From Methylovulum sp. (lineage in GTDB: Bacteria > Pseudomonadota > Gammaproteobacteria > Methylococcales > Methylomonadaceae), in the NCBI RefSeq assembly GCF_028687615.1, contig NZ_JAQTZU010000004.1:109606-173605 (forward strand): DNA of 64,000 nucleotides, read 5' to 3'. The first letter of the stretch is position 1, and each line of letters starts with the position of its first letter. The notes under the pieces were generated by a model that saw only the letters and a list, made by a program, of their open reading frames with translations, did no database searches and was not told where the DNA came from. Positions 24,567 to 33,770 of the stretch are shown here, one piece after another. The translations under genes and the position numbers were made by a program.

Positions 24567-26216
24567 TTAAGAATCCGCCGCCCTGCCCTTTTGCGGGAAC
24601 AAGCCACGCGGGCGTTTTTGGATAAATAAAATGATGAACACCAGCACCAGGATCTTCGCCAACACCGCCCCGGCGAAGGGTTCTAAAAACTTGTTGGCAA
24701 TGCCTAGCGAGAATCCGGCAACCAGTGTGCCTAGCAAATTACCGACACCGCCAAACACCACAACCATGAACGAATCGACGATATAGGCTTGCCCCAAATT
24801 CGGGCCGACATTGGTGATTTGGCTTAAGGCCACGCCTGCGACTCCGGCGATACCGGAACCTAAACCAAAGGTCATGGCATCAACGCGGGCGGTGGGTATG
24901 CCCATCGCTTTCGCCATTTTGCGGTTTTGCGCGACGGCGCGCACTTCGAGACCTAAGCGGGTGCGTTTGAGGATTTGCAAGAGCAGCACGAACACCAGCA
25001 GGCAAAACACCAGGATGTAAAAACGGTTCCAGGTTAAGGATAAAAAATCATTGATTTGCCAGGAGCCGCTCATCCATTCCGGCGTGGCGACACTGCGGTT
25101 GAGCGGGGAGAAAATCGAGCGGACGCTTTGTTGCAAGATCAGGCTCACGCCAAAGGTTGCCAGCAAGGTTTCCAAAGGCCGTCCGTACAGGAAGCGGATA
25201 ATGCCGCGTTCGATGGCGATGCCAACCAGCGCGGAAATCACAAACGCGGCGGGGATGGCGATTATGACCGACATGCCCAAATAATTGGGCATCAGTTGTT
25301 GGATGACGTAAGTCGTGTACGCGCCCAGCATCATCAACTCACCGTGCGCCATGTTGATAACCCCCATCACGCCGAAGGTGATCGCCAAACCGATGGCGGA
25401 CAACACCAGCACCGCACCTAAGCTCAGGCCAAAAAACACGGTTTCTATCGAGCTGTACAGTTGCAAACGCTGGTTGATGTTAGTCAATGACGCTTTGGCA
25501 AGGTTGCGGACATCGGCATCCGGCTCCAAAAACTCCCCGTTTTCGTCTTTTTCCACCATCGCATTCAAACGGTTGGCGGCTTCTTGGCTGTCGTAGGCTT
25601 TCAAGCCTTCTATCGCCATGATGCGCACGGCTTTGTCTTCACTATCCATATCTTGCAAGAGCAAAGCCACTTTAATCGCTTCGCGGACGGCTTCGTCCTG
25701 TTCCTTGTCGGCACGTCCGCGTAGCAAACTGATGGTTTTTTCATCAGCCTCCTTTGCCATCGCCTTGACAGCTTCTAGCCGTACTTTGGGGTCATCCGCG
25801 CCCAGTTCCAATTCGCCGATGATTTTCCTGAGCGTGCCGCGCATTTTGTTAGTGAGATTAATCTTGGTCAGGGCATCATGGTCAACCGCGCCTAGAGACG
25901 CGCCGCTGACGGCATCACTGATGTCAAAACCTTGATGGTTGTCTGTGCCGATGACGAGTTTGGCATCGGTTTTGGTGATAAAGAGCTTGCTATCGAGCAG
26001 GGCTTGCAAGATCGCCAGATTGTGCGCGTCCTTGATGTCGGCAAGCTGCATGATGGCTTTTTCACGCTCCGGCATCGAGCCTTGTTTGAGCGTGTTGAGC
26101 GCGTCCAGCCAGGGCTGGGGCGCGGGAGTCGGGCCACTGTACGCCACCAGCGAAAATACCAGCATCAGTAGCGCGAGCAAGGCTTGGCGGCGCGTGGGAT
26201 TGAAGAGGGTCATCAT
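24567..26216 (-). CDS. urtB: Urea ABC transporter permease UrtB
   Basis: The 549-residue protein has a signal-like first helix, an N-terminal region of about 220 residues made of short alpha-helical repeats (HEAT-like; for example DDPKVRLEAVKAMAKEAD), and then a LivH-type permease with MINMAHGELMMLGAY. The long N-terminal region is typical of proteobacterial UrtB. It follows urtA with a small palindromic repeat in the gap. An ATG at the second codon is equally possible. Confidence 0.9.
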   Translation of the reverse strand: MMTLFNPTRRQALLALLMLVFSLVAYSGPTPAPQPWLDALNTLKQGSMPEREKAIMQLADIKDAHNLAILQALLDSKLFITKTDAKLVIGTDNHQGFDISDAVSGASLGAVDHDALTKINLTNKMRGTLRKIIGELELGADDPKVRLEAVKAMAKEADEKTISLLRGRADKEQDEAVREAIKVALLLQDMDSEDKAVRIMAIEGLKAYDSQEAANRLNAMVEKDENGEFLEPDADVRNLAKASLTNINQRLQLYSSIETVFFGLSLGAVLVLSAIGLAITFGVMGVINMAHGELMMLGAYTTYVIQQLMPNYLGMSVIIAIPAAFVISALVGIAIERGIIRFLYGRPLETLLATFGVSLILQQSVRSIFSPLNRSVATPEWMSGSWQINDFLSLTWNRFYILVFCLLVFVLLLQILKRTRLGLEVRAVAQNRKMAKAMGIPTARVDAMTFGLGSGIAGVAGVALSQITNVGPNLGQAYIVDSFMVVVFGGVGNLLGTLVAGFSLGIANKFLEPFAGAVLAKILVLVFIILFIQKRPRGLFPQKGRAADS

Positions 26217-26258
26217 ATTTCCTTTTCAGGTTGCGGGCGATGTGAAGCCAGGAATGCA

Positions 26259-26345
26259 GGATGGGCTGTACCCAAAGGGCATAAAAGGCACGAAGCCCAT
26301 CGCTGGTTTTACCCAATTTGATGGGCTTCCTTGCGTCAGCCCATC
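26259..26345. repeat. Palindromic repeat between urtA and urtB (GATGGGCT arms)
   Basis: GGATGGGCTG near the left and CAGCCCATC at the right are inverted, and an inner pair GAAGCCCATC/GATGGGCTTC lies between. The left part closely matches the reverse complement of 4985-5030 in the element before proS, but with G-C in place of T-A in both arms. It lies in a transcribed operon gap. Confidence 0.6.
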
Positions 26346-26359
26346 TACGATTAATCAAA

Positions 26360-27661
26360 TCAATAGTTCTGCCCAGAACACTTTTTGGTTTTGGTGTTGT
26401 AGTTGCCGCAGTTGATAGGTGGTGTCCAATCGGCAATGATCGGCTTGCTTTCTGGCAGGTAATCTGACCAAGCATCGCCATCGACCAGTTTGTTGGTTTG
26501 CCAGACGGTGACGAATTGGCCGTCATCTTGGATTTCGCCGATCAACACCGGTTTGCTGATGTGATGGTTAGGCAACATCCTCGACATGCCGCCCGTCAAG
26601 TTGGGATATTCCACACCGATGATGGCTTTTTGCACGGCGGCGGGATCAGTGGACCCCGCTTTTTCCACCGCTTTCACCCACATATTGAAACCGATGTAAT
26701 GCGCTTCCATCGGGTCGTTGGTGACGCGTTTGGGATTTTTGATGTAGTCTTTCCATTGCTTGATAAAGGCCGCGTTTTTGGTGGTGTCAACGCTCATGAA
26801 ATAGTTCCATGCCGCCAAATGTCCCACCAGCGGTTTGGTGTCGATACCTGACAATTCCTCTTCACCCACTGAGAAGGCGATAACGGGGATGTTTTCCGCC
26901 GATATGCCTTGATTGCCCAGTTCTTTGTAGAACGGCACGTTAGCGTCGCCGTTGATGGTGGAGACCACGGCGGTTTTCTTGCCCGCAGAGCCGAATTTTT
27001 TGATGTCGGCAACGATGCTTTGCCAGTCGGAATGCCCGAACGGCGTGTAGTTGATCATAATGTCCTTCTTGGCGACCTTTTTGGATTTTAGGTAGGCTTC
27101 CAAGATTTTGTTGGTGGTGCGGGGATAGACATAGTCCGTCCCTGCCAATACCCAACGTTTCACGCCCAAATCGTTCATCAAATAATCAACCGCTGGAATG
27201 GCTTGCTGGTTAGGTGCCGCACCGGTGTAAAAAACGTTTTTCGAGGATTCTTCACCTTCGTATTGCACGGGGTAGAAGAGAATGCCGTTCAGCTCCTCAA
27301 TGACAGGCAGTACCGATTTGCGCGAAACAGAAGTCCAGCAACCAAAAATCGCCGATACTTTGTCCTTGGTCAGCAACTCACGCGCCTTTTCTGCAAATAG
27401 CGGCCAGTTGGACGCCGGGTCAACGACGACCGCTTCCAACTTTTTACCCAGCAAACCGCCTTTTTTGTTCTGCTCGTCTATCAGCATCAGCATCGTGTCT
27501 TTCAGCGTGGTTTCACTGATCGCCATCGTGCCGGATAAAGAGTGCAACACGCCGACTTTGATGGTGTCTTCGCCGTAAGCACTGGAGAATAAAGCCATCA
27601 TCGCGGCGGCGATGGGGGCTAACAGCAGTTTTTTTGCAGATTTTTTAGAAAAATTAAACAT
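26360..27661 (-). CDS. urtA: Urea ABC transporter substrate-binding protein UrtA
   Basis: The 433-residue periplasmic protein has a signal peptide ending at SSAYG, then DTIKVGVLHSLSGTMAISE, the standard start of UrtA in the type I LivJ-like binding-protein fold. It binds urea (or short amides) and delivers it to UrtBC. Its C-terminal tail has two cysteines (CGNYNTKTKKC). It lies directly upstream of urtB. Confidence 0.93.
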   Translation of the reverse strand: MFNFSKKSAKKLLLAPIAAAMMALFSSAYGEDTIKVGVLHSLSGTMAISETTLKDTMLMLIDEQNKKGGLLGKKLEAVVVDPASNWPLFAEKARELLTKDKVSAIFGCWTSVSRKSVLPVIEELNGILFYPVQYEGEESSKNVFYTGAAPNQQAIPAVDYLMNDLGVKRWVLAGTDYVYPRTTNKILEAYLKSKKVAKKDIMINYTPFGHSDWQSIVADIKKFGSAGKKTAVVSTINGDANVPFYKELGNQGISAENIPVIAFSVGEEELSGIDTKPLVGHLAAWNYFMSVDTTKNAAFIKQWKDYIKNPKRVTNDPMEAHYIGFNMWVKAVEKAGSTDPAAVQKAIIGVEYPNLTGGMSRMLPNHHISKPVLIGEIQDDGQFVTVWQTNKLVDGDAWSDYLPESKPIIADWTPPINCGNYNTKTKKCSGQNY

Positions 27662-27696
27662 GGTTAGATTCCTTAGCGTTTATATTAGAGGATGGC

Positions 27697-28995
27697 CTAG
27701 ATTTGTAGCTGCACGCCCAGCTTGATCGCGTTGACGAAATCGCCGTTAGCCGCAGGGTTCCAGATACCGCCACCACCAGACAGGTCGCCGCCTTGCCACA
27801 ACAGGGAGACACGCGCGTTATGGCCGTCGATGATGTAGTTGACCCCCGCTTCATATTCGCTTTGATCTTGTGCACTGGTAAATCCTTGGCGGGTCATGAC
27901 TTGGGTATACATCACATAAGGTTGGAATTGTCCGATCCACACTTTTTGCGGAATTAAATACAGCAAGTTGCTGATGATGGAGTCGCCTTGGAAGGGGTTC
28001 ATCAAACCACCGCCACCGCCGCCCACCAAGAAATTATTGGTGCTGCTCCCTAAGCCAGGTGCACCGTTGTGATAGTCAATACCAAAGTTTTTATACTCCG
28101 TGTTGACTGTCAGCACCCCCTTATCCGGCATCACTTTTTCAAATTTCAAGTCGCCACCAGCCATCAAGACATCACCCGCTTTTTCATAGCTTCCGGCACC
28201 GTCTTCTTGGTATTGGGCAAAACCCGCTATCGTCAAGACATCGCCATCAGCACCATAAGCCGTACCGCCCGTGTAATAACCCGGCGCACTTTCGGTGTTC
28301 AGTATGTTGTAGGCGATACGGGTGGCGTACATCAGGTTACCGTCAGCATTGGCGGTTTTGCCTGGGCCTGAGTAGTTGCTACGTTTCAAGCCCTCGAAAA
28401 TACCAAACACATATTTCAGGTGACCATCCAGCGCGGCCCCCCAAAAATTGACCCCCTCGTCACGACCGAAAGTACCTGCATCCGGCCCTGGCAACACATT
28501 CTGGATGGTCGAATCGGAGGCTTCAAAAGGCGTTTTAAAAGGCTCGTAAGTCGCGCTGTAAAACGGCCCGTTCATTTCAATACGGCCTTCAGGCACTAAT
28601 TGGCGACCCAACCAAAGATTGGCATAAGGATTGACTTCAAATTGGGCGATACCATCCAAAATACGGATGTCTCCACCATCCCCGCAATTGGAACATTCGG
28701 TATTGAAGGTGAATTTAATGTATTTATGAAGCTGACCGTTCATGTATAGACGAAGGTTGTTCAAAGCAAAATCAGTGGACCATTTGGGCTCGCCCGGTCT
28801 GCCGTTGTGATCTTCCACCGATGAGAAACTCGTCCTCAAACCAGCCCCGACACTGACCCATTTGGTATCATCAATTTTAAACGTCGCCCCGGCTTCAGAA
28901 AGGGAAGAATGCCCAGCCACCAAAGCCGTTAAAGTCATCATCGGCAACCATCCGACCCGGCGGATTGTTGCTAAATGCTTGCTTGAATTGTTCAT
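27697..28995 (-). CDS. Outer-membrane porin of the urea-uptake operon
   Basis: The 432-residue protein has a signal peptide (cleavage near SEAGA) and alternating beta-strands ending in AIKLGVQLQI, as expected of an outer-membrane barrel. It resembles phosphate-selective OprP/OprO-like porins, which often precede urtA or amide-binding protein genes. It starts the operon, 35 bases before urtA. The ATG at 28995 has AGGGG before it; the longer frame to 29130 is not needed. Passage of urea or short amides is inferred from context. Confidence 0.75.
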   Translation of the reverse strand: MNNSSKHLATIRRVGWLPMMTLTALVAGHSSLSEAGATFKIDDTKWVSVGAGLRTSFSSVEDHNGRPGEPKWSTDFALNNLRLYMNGQLHKYIKFTFNTECSNCGDGGDIRILDGIAQFEVNPYANLWLGRQLVPEGRIEMNGPFYSATYEPFKTPFEASDSTIQNVLPGPDAGTFGRDEGVNFWGAALDGHLKYVFGIFEGLKRSNYSGPGKTANADGNLMYATRIAYNILNTESAPGYYTGGTAYGADGDVLTIAGFAQYQEDGAGSYEKAGDVLMAGGDLKFEKVMPDKGVLTVNTEYKNFGIDYHNGAPGLGSSTNNFLVGGGGGGLMNPFQGDSIISNLLYLIPQKVWIGQFQPYVMYTQVMTRQGFTSAQDQSEYEAGVNYIIDGHNARVSLLWQGGDLSGGGGIWNPAANGDFVNAIKLGVQLQI

Positions 28996-29031
28996 GTTAA
29001 GCCCCTTTGATCTTAAGCTTGCGTTGATTGA

Positions 29032-29054
29032 TACATCAAGCCTCGCTTGATGTA
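29032..29054. promoter_or_regulatory. Inverted repeat in the urt operon leader
   Basis: TACATCAAGC and GCTTGATGTA are perfect 10-bp arms around CTC, 37 bases before the porin start. A second, weaker palindrome (TGTGAATATTGCACA) lies at 29091-29105. They could be an operator or a leader hairpin; no clear sigma-54 site was found here. Nitrogen control is plausible but unproven. Confidence 0.4.
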
Positions 29055-29187
29055 GCCATGCGATACGGCTGGAGAAGATTATTTGGCTTGTGTGAATATT
29101 GCACAATGCGTCATCTGACTCATCAGTCAAATGACGTATATCGGAAAAACAGGGGGATTTTTAAAGTAGCACAAGGGCTTATCAAAA

Positions 29188-29217
29188 ACCTTTCAGGTTT
29201 TGAAAACCTGGAAGGCT
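29188..29217. repeat. Palindrome, family P, copy 4 (decayed)
   Basis: ACCTTTCAGGTTTT is followed by AAAACCTGGAAGGCT; two mismatches disturb the stem. It lies in the gap between the porin and the secreted protein gene. Confidence 0.6.
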
Positions 29218-29374
29218 TGGCAAAACGGACATTTTAAGGCGATTGACATAAGCCGTATTGGCTGTAAAGATTCAGATTATGAAACACAAACAGCTAACAT
29301 CCCTTCAAATGATGTTAGCTGTAACGATGGACAGCACAAACTTGACAAACACTTTCCCATTAGGAATTACATAA

Positions 29375-30184
29375 ATGAAAACTCCAACTCCGATCATTTT
29401 CTTGCCGCTCATCTGTTTGCTATTGGGCATAAATATCAGCGTTGCACAACCGTTGGACAAATCCGCAATCAAAGCGATAGACCTGCAAATTGCCCCTGCC
29501 GCCAAATTGAGTTTGCCGGAAACTAAAACCCTACGTGCGGCGGTGATTGCCAACCTTAGCCAATGGCGGTTTCCGCTTCGTGCTGAAAACGGGCACGCTT
29601 ACACCCATACGCTGACCGTCGAAGTTGGTGACAGCAAATATGACCAAACACCCGTAGGATTTTCTTTTTCTAGCGGCAACTCCGACCCACGCGCACCAGG
29701 CTTCCAAAAAGCCTATGTCATCCCCATCCAATGCCGTTTAACTGATAACGCCAACCCTAAACAGGAAGAACAATTGGACATGACTTTTTCCGCACCGTCT
29801 GCCTCGACCGGCAGCCAGAAATTACAAGAAACTTTGGTTGATAACATCAGCAGCGTGTGTTTTGACCTGCTCGATAGCTTGAAATTTTTACCGCCGCCAA
29901 CTCCGGCAGAAACGGCGGCATCCGTCACCAAACCAAGGTGGATGCCCAGTGTGCAAGTCGAAACCGTGCCAGTTCCACAACCCCAACCAAGAGCAGAAAA
30001 CGTACCTGCCGTCACTTTACCCGCGACAACCGCTCCTGTTTCCACTGCCCCGACCACTATTGCTTCCCCAGTTCCTGCCACCACCTCGCCAGCAACAGCA
30101 GGACCGCAAGAAATCCGCAAACAACTTATCATCCATAACCAAGGCACACCCGTGATTATAAAATTTGGCTATGATCGGAAATAA
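29375..30184 (+). CDS. Secreted Pro/Thr-rich protein of unknown function
   Basis: The 269-residue protein has a signal peptide (cleavage near SVA) and a soluble domain (about 24-170) with two cysteines (IQCRLT and SSVCFDLL) that may pair. A long low-complexity linker rich in Pro, Thr and Ala (about 180-245) follows, and the C-terminal strand (QLIIHNQGTPVIIKFGYD) ends the protein. The linker suggests a surface or periplasm-spanning role. It ends five bases before cas2 in the same direction, an odd pairing. No family was recognised. Confidence 0.5.
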   Translation: MKTPTPIIFLPLICLLLGINISVAQPLDKSAIKAIDLQIAPAAKLSLPETKTLRAAVIANLSQWRFPLRAENGHAYTHTLTVEVGDSKYDQTPVGFSFSSGNSDPRAPGFQKAYVIPIQCRLTDNANPKQEEQLDMTFSAPSASTGSQKLQETLVDNISSVCFDLLDSLKFLPPPTPAETAASVTKPRWMPSVQVETVPVPQPQPRAENVPAVTLPATTAPVSTAPTTIASPVPATTSPATAGPQEIRKQLIIHNQGTPVIIKFGYDRK

Positions 30185-30189
30185 ACGCG

Positions 30190-30519
30190 ATGAGTTTTGG
30201 CGGCTTAAATTCTATGTGGATTATTGTTATGTTTGACTTACCCACGGATACGCCTCAAGCCCGCAAGCAATACACAAAATTCAGGGGATTTTTACTGGAC
30301 GATGGCTTTACCATGATGCAATATTCGGTCTACATGCGCCACAGCAGCAGTGACGAAAACGCCAAAGTGCATATCAAAAGGGTAAAGGCAAAATTGCCGC
30401 CGGATGGCGAGGTGCGGATTATAAAAATAACCGACAAACAGTTTGGCAAAATCGAGGTATTTTATGGAAAAAGGCGTAAACCCATTGAAAAAACACCTGG
30501 GCAACTCTCGCTTTTTTAA
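30190..30519 (+). CDS. cas2: CRISPR-associated endonuclease Cas2, orphan
   Basis: The 109-residue protein matches type II-C Cas2: the first strand MWIIVMFDLPTD contains the catalytic Asp, followed by QYTKFRGFLL, DGFTMMQYSVYMRH, VHIKRVKAKLPPDGEVRIIKITDKQFG, and the C-terminal QLSLF tail. Cas2 forms a complex with Cas1 to insert spacers. Here there is no cas1, cas9 or repeat array on either side; pfkA follows on the other strand. It is either a relic or an RNase of a type II system whose other genes lie elsewhere. The start could also be the internal ATG at 30214. Confidence 0.85.
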   Translation: MSFGGLNSMWIIVMFDLPTDTPQARKQYTKFRGFLLDDGFTMMQYSVYMRHSSSDENAKVHIKRVKAKLPPDGEVRIIKITDKQFGKIEVFYGKRRKPIEKTPGQLSLF

Positions 30520-30605
30520 CCTAAAAACGCGAGTTACTCAAGGTTTATCAAAAACTTATTCATGGGATAAGTGTAACCGACTAAAGCCTACCCACAAATC
30601 ACAAC

Positions 30606-31595
30606 TTAAATTGCCAATGCGCTGATTAAATCCAGCTCAGGTTCTGGCGCTTCATTTTTCCCTTCCAGACATTCAGCTAATGGAACCATGACCAATTGAC
30701 CATTATTGATCGCAGTGACATGCGCCTGGAGACCTTGGTGAAGCGCATGTGCCGCTGCATAACCCATTCTGGAAGCAATCAGGCGGTCTAATGCCGTTGG
30801 ACTGCCGCCGCGCTGGATGTGCCCTAAAACACAAGCATGGACAGCAATAGCATATTGGTTCATCAGCACCTCTTTTATCTGGTAGGACAAACCGGATTTT
30901 TCCCCTTCGGCGACGATGATAATGGATGAGGTTTTGCCCCGTTCCGCGCCTTTCTTGATATCGCCTGCGATTTTGTCATAGTTGATGACTTGATTGGATA
31001 GGACGACATGTTCGGCGCCGGTGCAGACACCCACTTGCAACGCGATGCTCGATGACCTATGCCCCATGACTTCAATCAAAAAAGTCCGTGCATGGGCCGA
31101 TGCGGTGTCCCTGATTTTATCGACCGCATCTACCGCCGTCTGCACGGCGGTGTTAAAGCCGATGGTGTATTCCGTGCCGGAAATATCATTGTCAATCGTC
31201 CCTGGAATCCCTATCACTGGAACACCATGCTCGATATGCAATTCCATTGCCCCCGCAAAAGAGCCATTCCCGCCGATAACGACCAAGCCGTCAATATGTT
31301 TTCTGGACAAGATATGTGCGGCTTCGAGCCTGATTTCCGGCGTATGGAATTCAAGGCATCGTGACGTGTCGAGGATAGTGCCGCCACGCTGGATAATATT
31401 GCTGACCGATGTCAAACCTAGCCTTTGGATATTGCCTTCCAACAAGCCGGAATAGCCTTTGTAAATACCAAAAACATCTATACCCAGACCGATAGCGGTC
31501 CTGACTACAGAACGCACCGCCGCATTCATGCCCGGGCTGTCGCCGCCGCTGCAAAGCACGCCTACTGATTTAATTGATTTAACGGTAGTATCCAC
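30606..31595 (-). CDS. pfkA: 6-phosphofructokinase
   Basis: The 329-residue protein is a PfkA-type kinase that phosphorylates fructose-6-phosphate. It has GGDSPGMNAAVR at the N-terminus, PGTIDNDISGTEYTIGF with the catalytic Asp, and HIQRGGSPTALDR. The residue that is Asp103 in E. coli (GGDGS) is Asn here (GGNGS), and the effector-site region MGRYCG is MGHRSS. The Gly that usually marks ATP use is kept. The changes could alter Mg-ATP binding or allostery. The gene stands alone. Confidence 0.85.
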   Translation of the reverse strand: MDTTVKSIKSVGVLCSGGDSPGMNAAVRSVVRTAIGLGIDVFGIYKGYSGLLEGNIQRLGLTSVSNIIQRGGTILDTSRCLEFHTPEIRLEAAHILSRKHIDGLVVIGGNGSFAGAMELHIEHGVPVIGIPGTIDNDISGTEYTIGFNTAVQTAVDAVDKIRDTASAHARTFLIEVMGHRSSSIALQVGVCTGAEHVVLSNQVINYDKIAGDIKKGAERGKTSSIIIVAEGEKSGLSYQIKEVLMNQYAIAVHACVLGHIQRGGSPTALDRLIASRMGYAAAHALHQGLQAHVTAINNGQLVMVPLAECLEGKNEAPEPELDLISALAI

Positions 31596-31836
31596 AGTTG
31601 ATTATCCCCTTGGTTTTGTTGGATTCATTGTAGCTGATTTTAAATAATCCTTCCCTGTACACGACAATAAAACCCCGATGACATGTTCAAGCTATGGGGG
31701 TTGCAGCAAACAGTCCAAGACGGGCAAGCAATTTAAGTAGACAGGCAATCAACACAATCCTGCACTATTGCTATTTTTACTTAGCATTTGTAAGTGTCAA
31801 TGCGACAATTAGTCTATTGAAATTTTGTGGGAAAAC

Positions 31837-33729
31837 ATGATGACGACGCAAACGAATGCCCATGAGCCATCCGGCGGCCTGCTGGCCTTGATGTTGGGTG
31901 CTATCGGTGTGGTTTATGGCGATGTGGGGACTAGCCCGCTGTACACGATGAAAGAAATTTTTAACGGCCCCCATGCCGTTGCGGCAACACCGGAAAATGT
32001 GCTGGGCATACTGTCGCTGATTTTCTGGTCGTTGATACTGGTGATCTCGATCAAATATGTGTTGTTTGTCATGCGTGCCAACAACCGTGGTGAAGGTGGC
32101 ATCATGGCCTTGATGGCCTTGGCGTTGCGCCACCGCAACCAGGAACGGCAACGCAATATCATTATCGCCCTGGGCTTGTTTGGCACGGCCTTGTTTTATG
32201 GTGATGGCATCATTACCCCGGCTATTTCGGTATTAAGTGCGGTCGAAGGTTTACAAGTTGCTACTCCGGCGTTGCAAGCGTATGTGTTGCCGGTGACGAT
32301 AGTCGTGTTGATTATTTTATTTTTGTTCCAGAGCTATGGGACGGCTAAAGTCGGTTTGTTGTTCGGGCCGATCATGATGGCCTGGTTTGGGGCGTTGGCT
32401 TTGCTGGGATGGACGAGTGTCTACCAAACCCCTGATGTGCTGGAAGCCTTGAACCCGCTTTATGGGCTACATTTTTTTCTGGAACACGGCTGGCATGCGT
32501 TTGTCGCCTTAGGTGCGGTGGTGTTGGCATTGACTGGAGCCGAAGCCTTATATGCCGACATGGGGCATTTCGGCAAACGCCCGATTCAAATGGCATGGTT
32601 TTCGATGATTTTACCGGCACTGGCGTTAAATTATTTTGGTCAGGGGGCGTTGATCTTGCGGGATCCGGCGGCGATACTCAATCCGTTTTATCTGCTGGCA
32701 CCTGATTGGGCCATGTATCCGATGATCGGTTTGGCGACCTGCGCCACCGTTATCGCCTCGCAAGCGGTAATTTCCGGGGCATTTTCGATTACCAGCCAAG
32801 CGATGCAAATGGACTATATCCCGCGTATGCAGCGGGTGCATACGTCGACGGAAGCCATCGGGCAAATTTATGTGCCGGCCATGAACCGGATGTTGCTGTT
32901 GCTGGTGATCTGCACCGTGCTGGGTTTTGGTTCTTCAGGAAATCTTGCCGCCGCTTATGGTTTGGCGGTGACGGGAACCATGATGATTACGACGCTGTTG
33001 ACGCTGATTGTCGCCTTGGATAGTTGGCAATGGCGGCCCAAATGGGCGTATTCGCTGGTGTCTTTATTTCTGGTCATTGATGGCTCGTTCCTGGGGGCCA
33101 ATTTATTAAAAATCCCCCAAGGCGGATGGTTCCCGTTGATAATGGGCGGCCTACTATTTTTGATGATGTCCACGTGGCGGCGCGGACGCGAAGTCATCAC
33201 CTTTCATTTGCAAAAAGCCGCCATGTCCCTGACCGGATTTATTGCCAACCTCAACGCCCATCCGCCATTGGCGAGGGTGCCCGGCACAGCGGTTTACATG
33301 CACGCACGCAATCTCAGCATGCCCAATGCCTTGCAGGTCAATTATGCCCATAACCAAGTGCTGCACGAGAGGATTGTGCTGTTGACCATCGCCACCGAAG
33401 ACATACCTGTCATAGCGGATAATGGGCGTATCAATATTGATGCGTTGGAACAAGGCTTTTACCGCGTCACCGCCCGTTATGGTTTTATGGAAACGCCGAA
33501 CGTGCCGCAGATAATAAGCTTGTGCAATATCCAGGGTTTGGAAATTGATTCTGGTAGCGCGTCATTTTTTATCGGCAGGGAAACCCTGATTCCGTCCGAC
33601 AAACCGGATTTGAACCCCTTGCAAGAGAAAGTTTTCCTGATGATGTTCCGCAACGCCTCTTCACCTATCCAGTTCTTTAAGATTCCGACGGAACGGGTGG
33701 TTGAATTGGGTGTGCAATTCGAGGTTTAA
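31837..33729 (+). CDS. kup: Low-affinity potassium transporter Kup
   Basis: The 630-residue membrane protein has the Kup/HAK layout: GVVYGDVGTSPLYTMKE in the first helix, FYGDGIITPAISVLSA, about twelve helices, and a soluble C-terminal domain with RVPGTAVYMHA. It imports K+ with protons. The longer frame begins at a TTG at 31825; the ATG at 31837 is preferred. trkA follows 41 bases downstream in the same direction. Confidence 0.95.
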   Translation: MMTTQTNAHEPSGGLLALMLGAIGVVYGDVGTSPLYTMKEIFNGPHAVAATPENVLGILSLIFWSLILVISIKYVLFVMRANNRGEGGIMALMALALRHRNQERQRNIIIALGLFGTALFYGDGIITPAISVLSAVEGLQVATPALQAYVLPVTIVVLIILFLFQSYGTAKVGLLFGPIMMAWFGALALLGWTSVYQTPDVLEALNPLYGLHFFLEHGWHAFVALGAVVLALTGAEALYADMGHFGKRPIQMAWFSMILPALALNYFGQGALILRDPAAILNPFYLLAPDWAMYPMIGLATCATVIASQAVISGAFSITSQAMQMDYIPRMQRVHTSTEAIGQIYVPAMNRMLLLLVICTVLGFGSSGNLAAAYGLAVTGTMMITTLLTLIVALDSWQWRPKWAYSLVSLFLVIDGSFLGANLLKIPQGGWFPLIMGGLLFLMMSTWRRGREVITFHLQKAAMSLTGFIANLNAHPPLARVPGTAVYMHARNLSMPNALQVNYAHNQVLHERIVLLTIATEDIPVIADNGRINIDALEQGFYRVTARYGFMETPNVPQIISLCNIQGLEIDSGSASFFIGRETLIPSDKPDLNPLQEKVFLMMFRNASSPIQFFKIPTERVVELGVQFEV

Positions 33730-33770
33730 GTAGAAATAATGTGCAACTGGAAACCAACACAGAGAGGCTT

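Noticed and set aside
29091..29105. Binding site for CRP or FNR before the urt operon
   Set aside because: TGTGAATATTGCACA has seven bases between half sites instead of six, and neither protein is supported by other evidence.
30520..30605. CRISPR array or tracrRNA next to cas2
   Set aside because: No repeated unit is present in the 86 bases before pfkA, and none was seen upstream.
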